DNA from: Scleropages formosus
Lineage: Eukaryota; Chordata; Actinopteri; Osteoglossiformes; Osteoglossidae
Length of the DNA stretch: 64,000 nt
Assembly: GCF_900964775.1 (NCBI RefSeq)
Contig: NC_041807.1
Coordinates: forward strand, 38,411,513-38,475,512
Direction: 5' to 3'
Of this stretch, positions 23,173 to 35,230 are shown piece by piece. Both the position numbers and the translations under genes were made by a program. How positions within the stretch are numbered: position 1 is the first letter of the stretch; the number at the start of each line of letters is the position of its first letter. The notes under the pieces were generated by a model. That model did no database searches. It saw nothing but the letters and a program-made list of their open reading frames with translations, and was not told the DNA's origin.

Positions 23173-24562
23173 CACACACATACATGTCTCCTACTCCTAA
23201 ACACTTGTGCCTCAGTTCTTTGCACGTAACATTTCACCTGCAAGCCTGACATGTTGAAACGGCAGTTTTAATGGGGAGGTGAAGATCCGCTCAACGCAAA
23301 ATAAGGCAAAGTTTCCTGTTTCTGCTTCCTGTTGCACTTGCTACTTATAAGCATCACCAGGAATTCAGAAACATTTCTCAAGTTGCCAAGTTACTGCGAA
23401 TACCTCATATTTAAAAAAAAATTCAAAATTGTTTTTACTGGCTCAAAATATAACTGATAATAACCTATTTTCCTTTCTGTTTTAAATTTTCTGTGTGGGG
23501 CCTCATACGACCTGCATTCAGCACTTAAAAATGTTGATATTAGTGCTAGAAATAGCACAGCTTTACTTGGTTTCAGGAAACTGTGACGTGTTACCAGGCT
23601 CCACGTCATCTCCTACAGGCGCTGATCCAGTGATGCACTTGGTTCTGTGACTGGACTCTGTTACTGCTCTTCTTCTCTGGACCAACAGTGAGAATGAATG
23701 ACTTCCTCTTAAGACTCCACAGATCCATAATCACTCAATTTTTCAAAACTGAAGAGAAGGAACGGATTCATTCACACATGGTTCAACACTGTTTATTTCT
23801 GATTCACTGAAGTCCTACAGTTTGTAAAGGGATACTGTTGTACATTGATGCGGCTGAAATCGTAATTATTGACTATGGAAAAATTACAACAGGAAATCAA
23901 AAACACATAACTGATAAATTAAACCTTATTTTAAATTCAGAATATTCATAGCATAATGACTGCAGGATGGATTTTACTGTGTTTGCATGAAAAGCTAGTT
24001 GAATGAGGAAACACATTTGTTATGAGCAACAGTCTGATCCACATGTAGTTAAGCAAATCTGTTAAAAAATGACTTCAAGTTCAACTGAACTTATATTAAG
24101 AATAAACAGACATTTTAATTAATTTTTACTTTTTTTCAGGTTATTATAGTCTGAAGTCTCAGAGTTATACATCACTTTAGAGAAAAGCTCTTGCTATACG
24201 AATCAATGCAAACATAACCTAAATGCATGTCAGTCATTCAAAGCAATTGGCCCCTAATCAGGGTGTTTGTGGAACTTTCTATGTATGAGTTAGTGCACTG
24301 ATTCTTTTTTTGTTTGATGCAGCTTTATCCGCACACCAGTTCAGAAGAAACATCCTCCAAGTCTGAATATTGAACTTCTTGATTTAGCAGGGTCTGCAAC
24401 TGTCAGCGATGTTTTGTTTATCACACATAGTGGTGCCTTTTAGCAGAGGCCCCTCATCAGTCATCCATCTGTTTCCTGGGGTCTCTGCCTGTTCACCTGG
24501 ACAAACTTGAACAAGTGGTGAATGTGAAGAGTCCAGCTTTATGCAAACCCATGTTGGCAAGA

Positions 24563-25711
24563 TCATGTTCTACGCAGATCTGAATAGAACTGGAAAAAAA
24601 AAGATGAACAGAACATCATTGCACTGAAACACTAATAAGGATTATGATCAACAACAACGCTTTAAAAACTACAGTTATTTTAATAAAGTTACAATATACT
24701 CACCATTCGGAGGTTGTCTTGTTTGAATTTTTTTATCCTTCAATACTAAACAAGCAATAATAGCAAGAACAAGTATTGCTATGACAGCGACAGTAACAGG
24801 AATCTCACTGTACTCTCTGCACTCAGCGTCAGACATACTGTCTCCTGGTCTGACTGTGGAAAGTCCTTTTGCCTCACAGCTGTGAAAATGAATGAAAAAA
24901 AAAAGACTTCTTACACAAAGAAAACCTTCAAAGTTTTACATTTTCATGAATGAGCCAGTGCAATGACAGTCTTACCGTCACGCCCTCATGCTGGACGACC
25001 GTACAGATAGCAGATCAAGGGATGGGATACATAAGGATGGCCCCAAACGCACTGGTTTGTTGAACCTCATTTGAGCCACCCCAGCTACCCGGTGAACCGC
25101 AATCTTGCCTCCTTGCCTCCCCGGTATGCCCATTGTTTTGCTCTTCTGGCTTTGAATCTTCTGCATTGTCTCTTGAACCCCGTCTACTGGCTATTCTCCT
25201 TTACCAGCGTATGCACCTTGGCGACCCCTGCCTGCTCTGGATCCTTATTCTGCCTGCCCCTGCACCGCCAACACCAAACGAAAGCTCACGCACTTGGGGA
25301 AGACGCCTTGTTGTGGTCACAGTCACACTTACTCTGTGTGTGGTGTGCAGAATGTAGAAGATCCATTTGAGAAAGAATTTTCAGGGCAGCTTTCACACAC
25401 ATTGTCATTGGAGTGAATTCCTATCATAGTAGAACAAAGAAAATATTTTACCAAAGGCTAAAATGAAGATTGCATTGCAAATCTGAAGGCTGCAAATCAT
25501 ACAGATGGATTTACAGTAAAACACATGAACACATCAGACCAGGGTATTTGATGAAGTGTCCAGGTTTGCATGTTGTGTGGTTCTGTGCTGCTCTACATCC
25601 TCCCTCAACTAGAAGGACAACCACACAAATCTGAGGAGAGAATAAATGTAGCTGTCAGGTTAAATATCAATAACATTTGCAGGCATGAAATGTTTTGCAT
25701 TTAAAATTAAG

Positions 25712-25752
<41 letters not shown>

Positions 25753-26393
25753 TCGCTTGTCCCGTGCAGGGTCGCTGGAAGCTGGAGCCAAACCCAACAA
25801 CACAGCAGGGCGTAAGGCTGGAGGGGGAGGGAACACACCCAGGATGGGACACCAGTCTGTCGCAAGGCACCCCAAACAGGACTCAAACCCAGACCCCCCG
25901 GAGAGCAGGACCCGGCTAAACCCACCGCGCCACCGTGCCACCGCGCCCCTCCCCAAAAAAAATGCATTAAAAGCATAAGCTAGCCAAAAATATTTATTTT
26001 TTACTTCGTTTTAATTAATGATACAAGCTGCTGCCTTTGGATTCCAAAGGTTGCAACTTTGAACCCCACTGTTAGCAAGGCACATATATTAAATTGTTTG
26101 CTTAAATTGTTTGGTTAAAATTACCCAGTTGCATGAAAGGATACACAGCAGCAGGCAATTTAACATTGTAACTTGCTTTGGAGAAAAGTGTTAGCTATAT
26201 GAATAAATGCAAATTTAATGTTTAGTTAATAAACAGTTTTTTTGAAAATCATAAAACAACTGTTTATTTTCTATTACTCTATATGGTACTACAAAGCGGG
26301 GTAAAAACATTAAAGTACACAGAGGTGCTTTGGCTACAACAGTAAGAAGTATAAATAAGAGAAATAAGAAACAACCTTAAGCACGTAGAACAT
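24563..26393 (-). CDS. Unit D: predicted TNFRSF14-like mini-receptor, 129 aa
   Basis: Coding exons 26393-26376, 25630-25540, 25420-25333, 24879-24704, 24579-24563 (390 nt). It has the same architecture as unit C: signal peptide fused to half of CRD3, CRD4 identical to that of C, stalk, transmembrane helix and a tail ending DLRRT. The transmembrane exon differs most from C and E (EYSEIPVTVAVIAILVLAII, then KDKKIQTRQPPN), so this exon has a separate history from the rest of the unit. A solo LTR interrupts the CRD4-stalk intron at the donor. The promoter keeps an interferon-type motif, but about 500 bp present further upstream in C and E are missing. Expression is unproven. Confidence 0.62.
24976..25327 (+). 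mobile_element. Gypsy-type solo LTR on a splice donor (unit D)
   Basis: Same insertion as in unit C: 352 bp between CTTAC at 24,971-24,975 and 25,328-25,332. By eye it differs from the C copy at 11 positions and from the E copy at 4. Confidence 0.75.
25712..25954 (-). mobile_element. SINE family 1 shared by units C and D
   Basis: Same insertion as at 21,593, with a shorter CA tract (about 40 bp). Confidence 0.9.
26021..26218 (+). mobile_element. SINE family 2 in the first intron of unit D
   Basis: Counterpart of the unit C copy at 21,914, nearly identical over its whole length. Confidence 0.75.
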
Positions 26394-26658
26394 GGTGAGT
26401 GAACTTCTGATGAGTATCTGTTAAGACAGGAATTGAAATTCAACTTCATTTACTTCCAACATATGAACAGAAAACATAGTGTAGCTCATACTCACTGTAT
26501 GTGTCCCTTCTCAAGCAATGTTGCATTAGTCAATAAAATCAAACAAACAAGTGTTGGAAACAGTAACTCTGAAAACACGTAAGCCACAAAACTTCAAATA
26601 TGTCAAGACATAACATATATTGCAGTGTAATGCTGACGTTTTCTCCATTATTGAAACC

Positions 26659-26668
26659 GAAAGTGAAA
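26659..26668 (-). promoter_or_regulatory. Unit D ISRE-like motif
   Basis: GAAAGTGAAA in the context ACCGAAAGTGAAAA. It lies upstream of the non-coding first exon of unit D at the same relative place as in C, E and F. Confidence 0.45.
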
Positions 26669-26950
26669 AAAACTCAATGAAGCCCCATTTTTTAGAGAAA
26701 CAACCCCAAAAAAACAAACTGTTCTGTGAATACTGTGCACGGTTTTGCTCACTATATTCATGTACAATGTTCATGCACCAACAATTCAAAGCTCGTGATA
26801 TCTTTAAAAAAGTGTCTCCTACCTCCAAATTCTTGTGCCTCAGTTCTTCACACGTAACATACTTCACGTGTAACATACCGAACGATGAATCTCGGTGCAG
26901 CAAGTAGTAGGTAACAATTTAGGTTTACTTAAGACTTTCATGTCTGCAGC

Positions 26951-27336
26951 TGTCACGCCCACGAACTCGGCGACAAGCAACACCGGCGGCAAATCAGTCT
27001 CTGGGCACATAAAAGGGCAGCCCGGACCTTAGGAAGCTGTGGAACCTTGCTTCAGCCTCGTGACACACTTGCGCTCCTCGTCCTGCTCCTCGTCCTGCTC
27101 CTCGTCCTGCTCCTCGTCCTGCTCCTCGTCCTGCTCCTCGTGATTGACTCCCTGGTCTGCCTCGACTCCTTGTCTGTCTTTGAATTACGCCTCTTGGATT
27201 TTCCCTTCGGACTACGTGCGCACATCTGTTACCCTTGCTTGCCTCCTCGACCATGTCTTACGGATCGCCCCTTGAACCAGCTTACCCTCCTCCGCGCTTG
27301 GGTTCGACGCACCCACCCCAGGGAAACACCGTGACA
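26951..27336 (+). repeat. Left LTR of the chromovirus fossil
   Basis: 386 bp bounded by the inverted ends TGTCACG and CGTGACA. A TATA-like CATAAAAGGG lies near 27,008. A 12-bp unit CTCCTCGTCCTG is repeated about six times at 27,067-27,139. Confidence 0.7.
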
Positions 27337-30300
27337 GAAGGTTCCGCCATAGACGCGGACCCTGTGGAGCTGGATCAAGTACTGGCGGTATTAGACGCTC
27401 GTGAGGTGCGTCTGGAGGGGATGGAACAAACGCTCACCAACCTAATAACCGCCTACAATGGAGTGGTAAGCGCCCTGAAAACCACAGTTGGCGACCGCTC
27501 CTGCAGCGCCTAACCTCCCAAACACATCCCCGTCAATACCGCACTACAGTCACCTGACCCCCCCGAACCGCTTTGACGGTATGCCCGCTCGTTGTGCAGG
27601 CTTTTTGTTGCAGTGTGAAGTCATGTTTTCTAGTATGCCCCACGTCTACCATTCTGATCTAAGTCGCATTGTTTATGTAATTTCCCTCCTGTCCGGCTGA
27701 GCACTTGACTGGGCCACTGCCGCATGGTGGCGCTGTTCCTTACTTAAATATGAGGAGTTCAAAGACCTTTTTCAGACAGTGTTCGGGCTTCCCTGCCCAG
27801 ACCTGATGGCCAGTGAACGTCTCATGGACCTAACCCACGGTGATCGTCCCGTGTCAGACTATGCGGTGGACTTCCGGATTCTCGTGGAGAAGAGTGAGTG
27901 GTATCGAAATGCCTTGCGTGCCTGCTTTCGACGGGGGCTGAACTCCAGGCTGCGCAAAGAACTGGTATTCAGAGGCGAGACATGGACCGTTGACCAGTAC
28001 ATCGCGGCAGCTGTAGCTCTTGACAATCAAGTCAGGGAGAGAGATGCCCGCATGCAACCCGTTCCTGATAATCACTGCCCTCCCAGCAAGGGGGTTAACT
28101 CCCTTCACCTCTACAAAGGCCGTCTCACCACCAGCGAAAGATAACGCCGCTTACAAGGTCGGCTCTGCCTCTACTGTGGAGAACCAGGACTTCTCCGGGC
28201 CAAATGCTCGATCCGACCTGACCTGCCGGTGAGTGGTACCCTCCACTGCAACCGCCTTTCCGCGCCTCTAGTCATTTCCTGGGGACAACATTCAGTTGAG
28301 ACCTCCACTTTGACTGAGGGGTAGCCAACTGCTTTATGGATGTCGGCTTTGCTAAATCTCACGGTTTTCCCTGGTCCCCATGTAAAGTCCGGATGAAAAT
28401 AGTTGCTGTTGATGGACAGCCTTTGGGGAAAGGTTACGTCGACTCCCAGACGGAACCGCTCCATTTGGCTGTGGGGGTCGCTCACCAAGAACAGCTGTGC
28501 TTCTATCTGATTCCTTCTCCCGAAACCCCAGTTATTCTAGGTTTTCCTTAGCTCACCCTGCATGACCCAGTTTTCAAGTGGAGCACGGCGGACTTGGTGT
28601 CCTGGGGCCCACAATGTGGGACGGCCTGTTTATGTGTCCCGTACAGAGCTACGCCTGTCGAATGTGCTGACCCTCTCTAACAGGTACACATTCCTCCATG
28701 TATCGAGACCTGGCGGAGGTGTTCAGTAAAGGACAGGCTGCTGTCCTCCCTCCACATCGGCCCTGGGACTGCACTATAGATCTCCTCCCGGGAACCACAC
28801 CGCCTCGGGGCTGGGTCTACCCACTCTCCATTCCGGAGCAACAGGCTATGCAACAATACACCACTGAGGCCCTCGCAGCAGGGATCATCCGGCCTTCCAC
28901 TTCCCCCGCTGCGATGGGGTTCTTCTTCATCGAGAAGAAGGACAGGGGACCTCCACCCATGTATCGATTATCGTGGACTCAACAGTATCACTGTCAAGTA
29001 CCCCTATCCCCTGCCACTGATTACCGCAGCACTGGAGCAGGTCCACCGTGCCCAGTGGTTCACAAAATTGGACCTGCGCAGTGCTTACAACCTAGTCAGG
29101 ATACGTGAGGGGGATGAATAGAAGACAGCTTTCAGCACTGCCCTTGGACACTATGAATACTTGGTAATGCCTTTTGGTTTAACCAATGCTCCCAGTGTTT
29201 TTCAGGCTTTTGTAAATCACATTCTCGGGGATCTCATTAACCAAGGGATCCTGGTGTATCTAGATGATATTCTGATTTATTCCCCTTCCATGGAAGAACA
29301 TGTGGCTCTAGTTCGTCAGGTCCTCCAGCGACTGCTGCAGAACAGACTTTTTGTTAAAGGTGAGAAGTGCAGTTTCCACCGAAAACAGATCGCCTTTTTA
29401 GGTTTCATTCTCAGCCGAGAACGGGTGGCCATGGACCCTGAAAAGGTAAGGGCAGTACTCCAGTGGCCAAGACCCACTACAGTAAAAGCCTTACAACGGT
29501 TCCTAGGTTTTGCTAATTTCTATCGCCGTTTCATCAGGGGCTTTAGTACTCTGGCCGCTCCTCTGATGAGCCTAACCTCTTTGAAAACAACCACACTCAC
29601 CTGAACAGACGACACGCAACGTGCCTTCGACCCCCCTGAAGGGAAGGTTCACGACAGCACCCATCCTCCGCCATCCCGATCCTGAGGTCCCGTTTGTGGT
29701 AGAGGTGGATGCTTCGGAAACTGGGGTAGGAGCCGTGCTGTCTCAACACCAGGGAGACCCCCCTAAACTGTACCCCTGTGCCTTCTTCTCAAGGAAGATG
29801 TCCCCAGCTGAAAGGAATTACGACATCAGAAACCGAGAGCTCCTAGCAGTCAAGATGGCTCTCGAAGAGTGGAGGCACTGGCTGGAAGGAGCTCGCCACC
29901 CATTCGTTGTCCTTACAGACCACAAGAACCTGGAATATCTGCAGAAGGCAAAGCACTTCAACCTCCGGCAAGCCAGGTGGGCACTCTTCTTCACCAGATT
30001 TAACTTTACTGTCTCCTATCGGCCAGTTAGCAAAAACACCAAGGCAGACGCCCTCTCCCGCATGTACGACCGGGAGCCACAAGAACGGGGACCTGAATAT
30101 ATCTTGCCTCGGTCTTGTGTTGTGGCACCAGTACAATGGGATTTTAACCAGGACGTAGCCAGAGCCCAAGCCATGGATCCCGAGCCTCCAGGTAAACCTG
30201 CAGGCAAACAATATGTACCCCCCAGGCTGAGAGCCACCATCTTACAGTGGGCGCATGACCATCCGGCCTCCGGTCACCCTGGGTACAGCAAGACCCAAGC

Positions 30301-31496
30301 TCTCCTCCAGAGGCATTTCTGGTGGCCGTCCCTGCAGGAGGACACCCAGGATTACATTCGGGCCTGCCAGGTATGCGCACAAGTCAAGCTGTCAAACCAG
30401 AAACCTGCGGAACTCCTGGAGCCCCTGCCTGTACCAAACCGTCCCTGGTCCCACATAGCATTGGACTTCCTTGTGGATTTACTCGCCTCGGATGGTTGAC
30501 CACAATCCTGACTATTGTCGATTGTTTTTCTAAGGCTTGTCATCTGGCGCCCCTTCCCAAGCTTCCGACGGCCATGAAGACCGCCGAACTTCTCTTCCTC
30601 CACGTGTTTCGTCTCTTTGGTCTGCCCGAAGACATTGTGTCCGACAGGGGTCCCCAGTTCACGTCCCGGTTGTGGAAGGCGTTCTGGAAGAAACTAGGCG
30701 TGTCCGTAAGTCTCACATCAGGTTACCATCCCCAGGCGAATGGGCAAGTGGAGAGAATCCAACAGGACATTGGTCAGTTCTTGCGCAGTTATTGCCTGGA
30801 GAAGCCGCAGCAATGGGTAAGATACTTACCGTGGGCAGAATACGTGCACACCTCCCTACATCACAGTTCTACTGGCTGCTCTCCGTTTCAGTGCGTATTG
30901 GGTTACCAACCCCCATTGTTCCCATGACAACCTGCCTCCAGTGATGTCCCAGTGGTAATTGAGTGGTATCGGTCCAGCACAGACGTTTGGAGAGAGGTCC
31001 GGCAGCACCTCCTCCGCAGCCAGACTCAGATGAAACACCAGGCGGACCGTCGGAGATGCTCGCTTACCCCTGGCAGAGAGTCTGGTTGTCCACCGGGGGT
31101 CTTACCTCTCCAAGAAGCTCAGCTCACGGTACATCGGTCCATTTAAGGTTCTGAGACGCATCTCCCTGGTTTCCTACCGTCTCCAGCTTCCTGCTCACCT
31201 AAGGGTCCACCCAAACTTTCACGCCTCGTTCCTGAAACCCTGTTCTGTGTCCTTACACCAGCCCCAGTTGTCCTCTCCTCCTCCGATTCCCATACAGGAC
31301 GGAGGTGCCCGGGCATACGCCGTGCGGGCCTTGTTGGATTCCCGTCAACAGCGGGGAGTCCTGCAGTACCTCGTCAACTGGGAAGGCTACGGGCCGGAAG
31401 AGCGCTACTGGGTGGCTACTAAGGACATCTTGGACCCGGACCTCATAGTAGCTTTCCACAGACACCATCCTGACCGTCCAGCACCCGGAACTGTGA
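26951..31496 (+). mobile_element. Fossil Ty3/gypsy chromovirus between units D and E
   Basis: Order of parts: left LTR (26,951-27,336), gag-like region (27,337-about 28,250, with a zinc-knuckle-like end), protease-like region (about 28,320-28,560), reverse transcriptase (about 28,700-29,600, with a YLDD box), RNase H (about 29,640-30,060), integrase with an HHCC-type zinc domain and core (about 30,200-31,000) and a C-terminal chromodomain (about 31,240-31,480, [15 protein letters not shown]). The chromodomain places it in the chromovirus branch. It is broken, with at least half a dozen interruptions across gag-pol. I found no matching right LTR, so its age cannot be read from LTR divergence. 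All domains are still easy to recognise, which suggests moderate age. Confidence 0.88.
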
Positions 31497-32449
31497 CGTG
31501 TTACCATGCTCCACGTCATCTCCTACGGGCGCTTATCCAGTGATGCACTTGGTTCTGTGGCTGGACTCTGTTACTGCTCTTATTCTGCTGGATCATCAAA
31601 CAGAATGAGTGATCTCCTCTTAAGACTCCAACAATCCATAATCACTGTTTTTTTTTTTTCCTTTAAAACTGAAGAGAAGGAACAGATTCATCCACAGATG
31701 GATCAAAACTTTTTAATTCTGATTCACTGAAATTCTACAGTGTGTAAAGGAATACTGCTGTACATTGATGCGGCTGAAATCGTAATTATTGACAATGAAA
31801 AAATGACAACAGGAAATCAAAAACACATAACTAATAAATTAAACCTTATTTTAAATTCAGAATATTCATAGCATAATGACTGCAGGAGGGATTTTACTGT
31901 GTTTGCATGAAAAGCTAGTTGAGTGAGGAAACACATTTGTTATGAGCAACAATCTGATCCACATGTAGTTAAGGAAATCTGTTAAAAAATGACTTCAACG
32001 ACTTATATTAGAATAAACAGACATTTTAATTAATTTTTACTTTTTTTCAGGTTATTATAGTCTGAAGTCTCAGAGTTATACATCACTGTAGAGAAAAGGT
32101 CTTGCTATACGAATAAATGCACACGTAACGTAAATGCATGTCAGTCATTCAAAGCAATTGACCCCTAATCAGGGTGTTTGTGGAACTTTCTATGTATGAG
32201 TTAGTGCACTGATTCTTTTTTTGTTTGATGCAGCTTTATCCGCACACCAGTTCAGAAGAAACATCCTCCAAGTCTGAATATAGAACTTTTTGATTTAGCA
32301 GGGTCTGCAACTGTCAGCGATGTTTTGTTTATCACACATAGTGGTGCCTTTTAGCAGAGGCCCCTCATCAGTCATCCATCTGTTTCCTGGGGTCTCTGTC
32401 TGCTCACCTGGACTAACTTCAACAAGTGGTGAATGTGAAGAGTCCAGTT

Positions 32450-34314
32450 TTATGCAAACCCTTGTTGGCAAGATGATGTTCTACACGGGTCTGAATAGAA
32501 CTGGAAAGACAAACATTAACAGAACATCATTGCACTGAAACACAAATAGTGATCATTAACATTAACAAAGCTTTTTAAAAAACTCCAATTATTTTAATTA
32601 AATTACAAAAATACTCACCATTCAGAGGAAGTTCTCTGTTTATTTTTCTATATTTGAATTTCAAAACTTCACCAACAATAACAACGAGAACAGAAACTAT
32701 AGCTATGATCGCAACAATAACAGGAATCCGACTGCGTTCTCCACACTCAGCGTCAGACATACTGTCTCCTGGTCTGACTGTGCAAAGTCCTTTTGCCTCA
32801 CAGCTGTGAAAATTAATGAAAAAAAGAGACTTTGTACACAAAGAAAATCTTCAGAGTTTTACATTTTCATGAATGAGCCAGTGCAATGACAGTCTTACCG
32901 TCACGCCCTCATGCCGGACGACCGTACAGATAGCAGATCAAGGGATGAGATACGTAAGGATGGCCCCAAACGCACTGGTTTGTTGAACCTCATTTGAGCC
33001 ACCCCAGCTACCCAGTGAACCGCAATCTTGCCTCCTTGCCTCCCCGGTATGCCCATTGTTTTGCTCTTCTGGCTTTGAATCTTCTGCATTGTCTCTTGAA
33101 CCCCGTCTACTGGCTATTCTCCTTTACCAGCGTATGCACCTTGGCGACCCCTGCCTGCTCTGGATCCTTATTCTGCCTGCCCCTGCACCGCCAACACCAA
33201 ACGAAAGCTCACGCACTTGGGGAAGACGCCTTGTTGTGGTCACAGTCACACTTACTCTGTGTGTGGTGTGCAGAATGTAGAAGATCCATTTGAGAAAGAA
33301 TTTTCAGGGCAGCTTTCACACACATTGTCATTGGAGTGAATTCCTATCATAGTAGAACAAAGAAAATATTTTACCAAAGGCTAAAATGAAGATTGCATTG
33401 CAAATCTGAAGGCTGAAAATCATACAGATGGATTTACAGTAAAACACATGAACACATCAGACCAGGGTGTTTGATGAAGTGTCCAGGTTTGCATGTTGTG
33501 TGGTTCTGTGCTGCTCTGCATCCTCCCTCAACTAGAAGGACAACCACACAAATCTGAGGAGAGAATAAATGTAGCTGTCAGGTTAAATATAAATAACAAT
33601 TACAGGTATGAAATGTTTTGCGTTTAAAATTAAATCATTTTTAAACAATTGCATTAAAAGCATAAGCTAGCCAAAAATAATTATATTTTATTTTATATTT
33701 ATTAATAATACAAGCTGCTGCCTTTGAATTCCCAAGGTTGCAGCTCTGAAAAGGGTACATAACAACAAGAAATTTAACATTGTAACTTGCTTTGGAGAAA
33801 AGCATTATCTAAATGAATATAAGTAAATTTTATGTTTAGTTAATGAACTGTTTTTCTTTATTTTTTTTTTAATTCATAACAAGAACTCTTCATTTATTCA
33901 CTTTGCAGACATTTTTCTCCAAGAAAATCACCAGTGGATACTACATAGTGTTACCAGCTCACACACCTTGTTCACCAAGGTGACTTACACTGCACCACTC
34001 ATCCATACATCAGTGAAACACACACTATGGGGGAACCTCAACAACATGTCTTTGGAGTGTAGGAGGAAACCCACACAGACAGGGGGAGAACACACAAACT
34101 CCACAGAGCCTGAAGGGGAATTGAACCCACATTCTCTTGCACCACCCAAGCACTGTGAAACAGCAGTGCTGCTTGTTGTGCCACCCATTTTCTATTACTC
34201 TATACAGTACTACAAAACAGAGTAAAAATATTAACGTACACAGAGGTGCTTTTGCTACAACAGCAAGAGGTATAAATAAAACAAATGAGAAACAACCTTC
34301 AGCACGTAGAACAT
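32450..34314 (-). CDS. Unit E: predicted TNFRSF14-like mini-receptor, 140 aa
   Basis: Coding exons 34314-34297, 33553-33463, 33343-33256, 32803-32619, 32490-32450 (423 nt). Same fusion as C and D (ICVVVLLV joined to EGGCRAAQ...). The transmembrane segment is nearly that of C (IPVIVAIIAIVSVLVVIVGEV). The last exon is longer than in C or D and reads DPCRTSSCQQGFA, the ending also used by F and G. This suggests E keeps the ancestral tail. It carries the solo LTR at the CRD4 donor but lacks the intronic SINE shared by C and D. Its intron has gained another SINE (33,885-34,188). The chromovirus fossil abuts the 3' flank of this unit. Confidence 0.65.
32899..33250 (+). mobile_element. Gypsy-type solo LTR on a splice donor (unit E)
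   Basis: 352 bp between CTTAC at 32,894-32,898 and 33,251-33,255, the same insertion as in C and D. Confidence 0.75.
33709..33830 (+). mobile_element. SINE family 2 in the first intron of unit E, internally shortened
   Basis: Counterpart of the copy at 21,914 with a missing middle. Head 'aagctgctgcctttgaattc' and tail 'gctttggagaaaagcattat' remain. Confidence 0.65.
33885..34188 (-). mobile_element. tRNA-derived SINE (third type), private to unit E
   Basis: Reverse-oriented. It has an L2-like tail at the left ('actttgcagacatttttctc'), a middle 'catgtctttggagtgtagga' and 'caaactccacagagcctgaa', and a tRNA-like head at the right ('gctgcttgttgtgccaccca'). The matching sites in C and D run straight from the A/T-rich stretch into 'tttctattactctata'. 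Confidence 0.7.
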
Positions 34315-34586
34315 GGTGAGTGAACTTCTGATGAGTATCTGTTAAGACAGGAATTGAAATCCAACTTCATTTACTTCCAACATATGAACAGAACGGAGAA
34401 CAGGAAACATAGTGTAGCTCATACTCACTGTATGTGTCCCTTCTCAAGCAATGTTGCATTAGTCAATAAAATGAAACTAACAAGTGTTGGAAACAGTAAC
34501 TCTGAAAACACGTAAGCCACAAAACTTCACATATGTCAAGACATATATTGCAGTGTTATGTTGACGTTTTCTCCATTATTAAAACC

Positions 34587-34596
34587 GAAAGTGAAA
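34587..34596 (-). promoter_or_regulatory. Unit E ISRE-like motif
   Basis: GAAAGTGAAA in the context AAACCGAAAGTGAAAGATC, placed as in unit C. The non-coding first exon and the MFYVLK exon (34,338-34,297) follow downstream on the minus strand. Confidence 0.5.
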
Positions 34597-34895
34597 GATC
34601 TCACTGAAATCCCTAATTTAGAGAAACACCCCTAAAATTAACAAGCAGTTCTGTGAACACTGTGCAGTTTTGCTCACTATATTCATGTACTATGTTCATC
34701 CAGCAACAATTTAAAGGTCATGATATCCTTAAAAAAGTGAAATCAGTTCAAATGTGGTATTGTTTAACACGTTATACTGTGAAAGACCTCAGTTTGTTCA
34801 AAGACTGCAGCCTGACTCGATCTTCAGGTATGGCACGCATACCACATTACAAGTACATGTTACAAAATATGAATCTTGACAAACACAGACAGACT

Positions 34896-35230
34896 CTGTG
34901 GCCTGGTGTGGGGCAGAGGTGGCCACAAGGGCAGGGCAGCAAGGTTTCCATACAAATATGGTTAATTTACAGACTAAAGGAGACCCAAAACAGGCAGAAA
35001 ACGAGCAACGAATGGACAAAGTTCGAAGCGGTCAGAACCACGTGCCAGTCAGTTCGGGGAAGCCATCCATCTCCCCGCCAACACTTCCCAGAACATCCCC
35101 CTTAATCCCCGGAAGAGCTACTTAACAGTCCATAGTAATTATTCTGATAAGCAGGGGGCCAACACTGGGGAGCGAACCATCATAACAAACCCCGCCCCCT
35201 GACGTGGCTGCTCCGCCCACCAACTCATGA
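34896..35230 (-). mobile_element. LTR-like segment upstream of unit E (candidate fossil solo LTR)
   Basis: Nearly identical to 22,838-23,172. The match between the two regions extends well beyond it (22,595-about 23,850 against 34,653-about 35,910). This marks a recent segmental duplication rather than two insertions. Confidence 0.35.
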
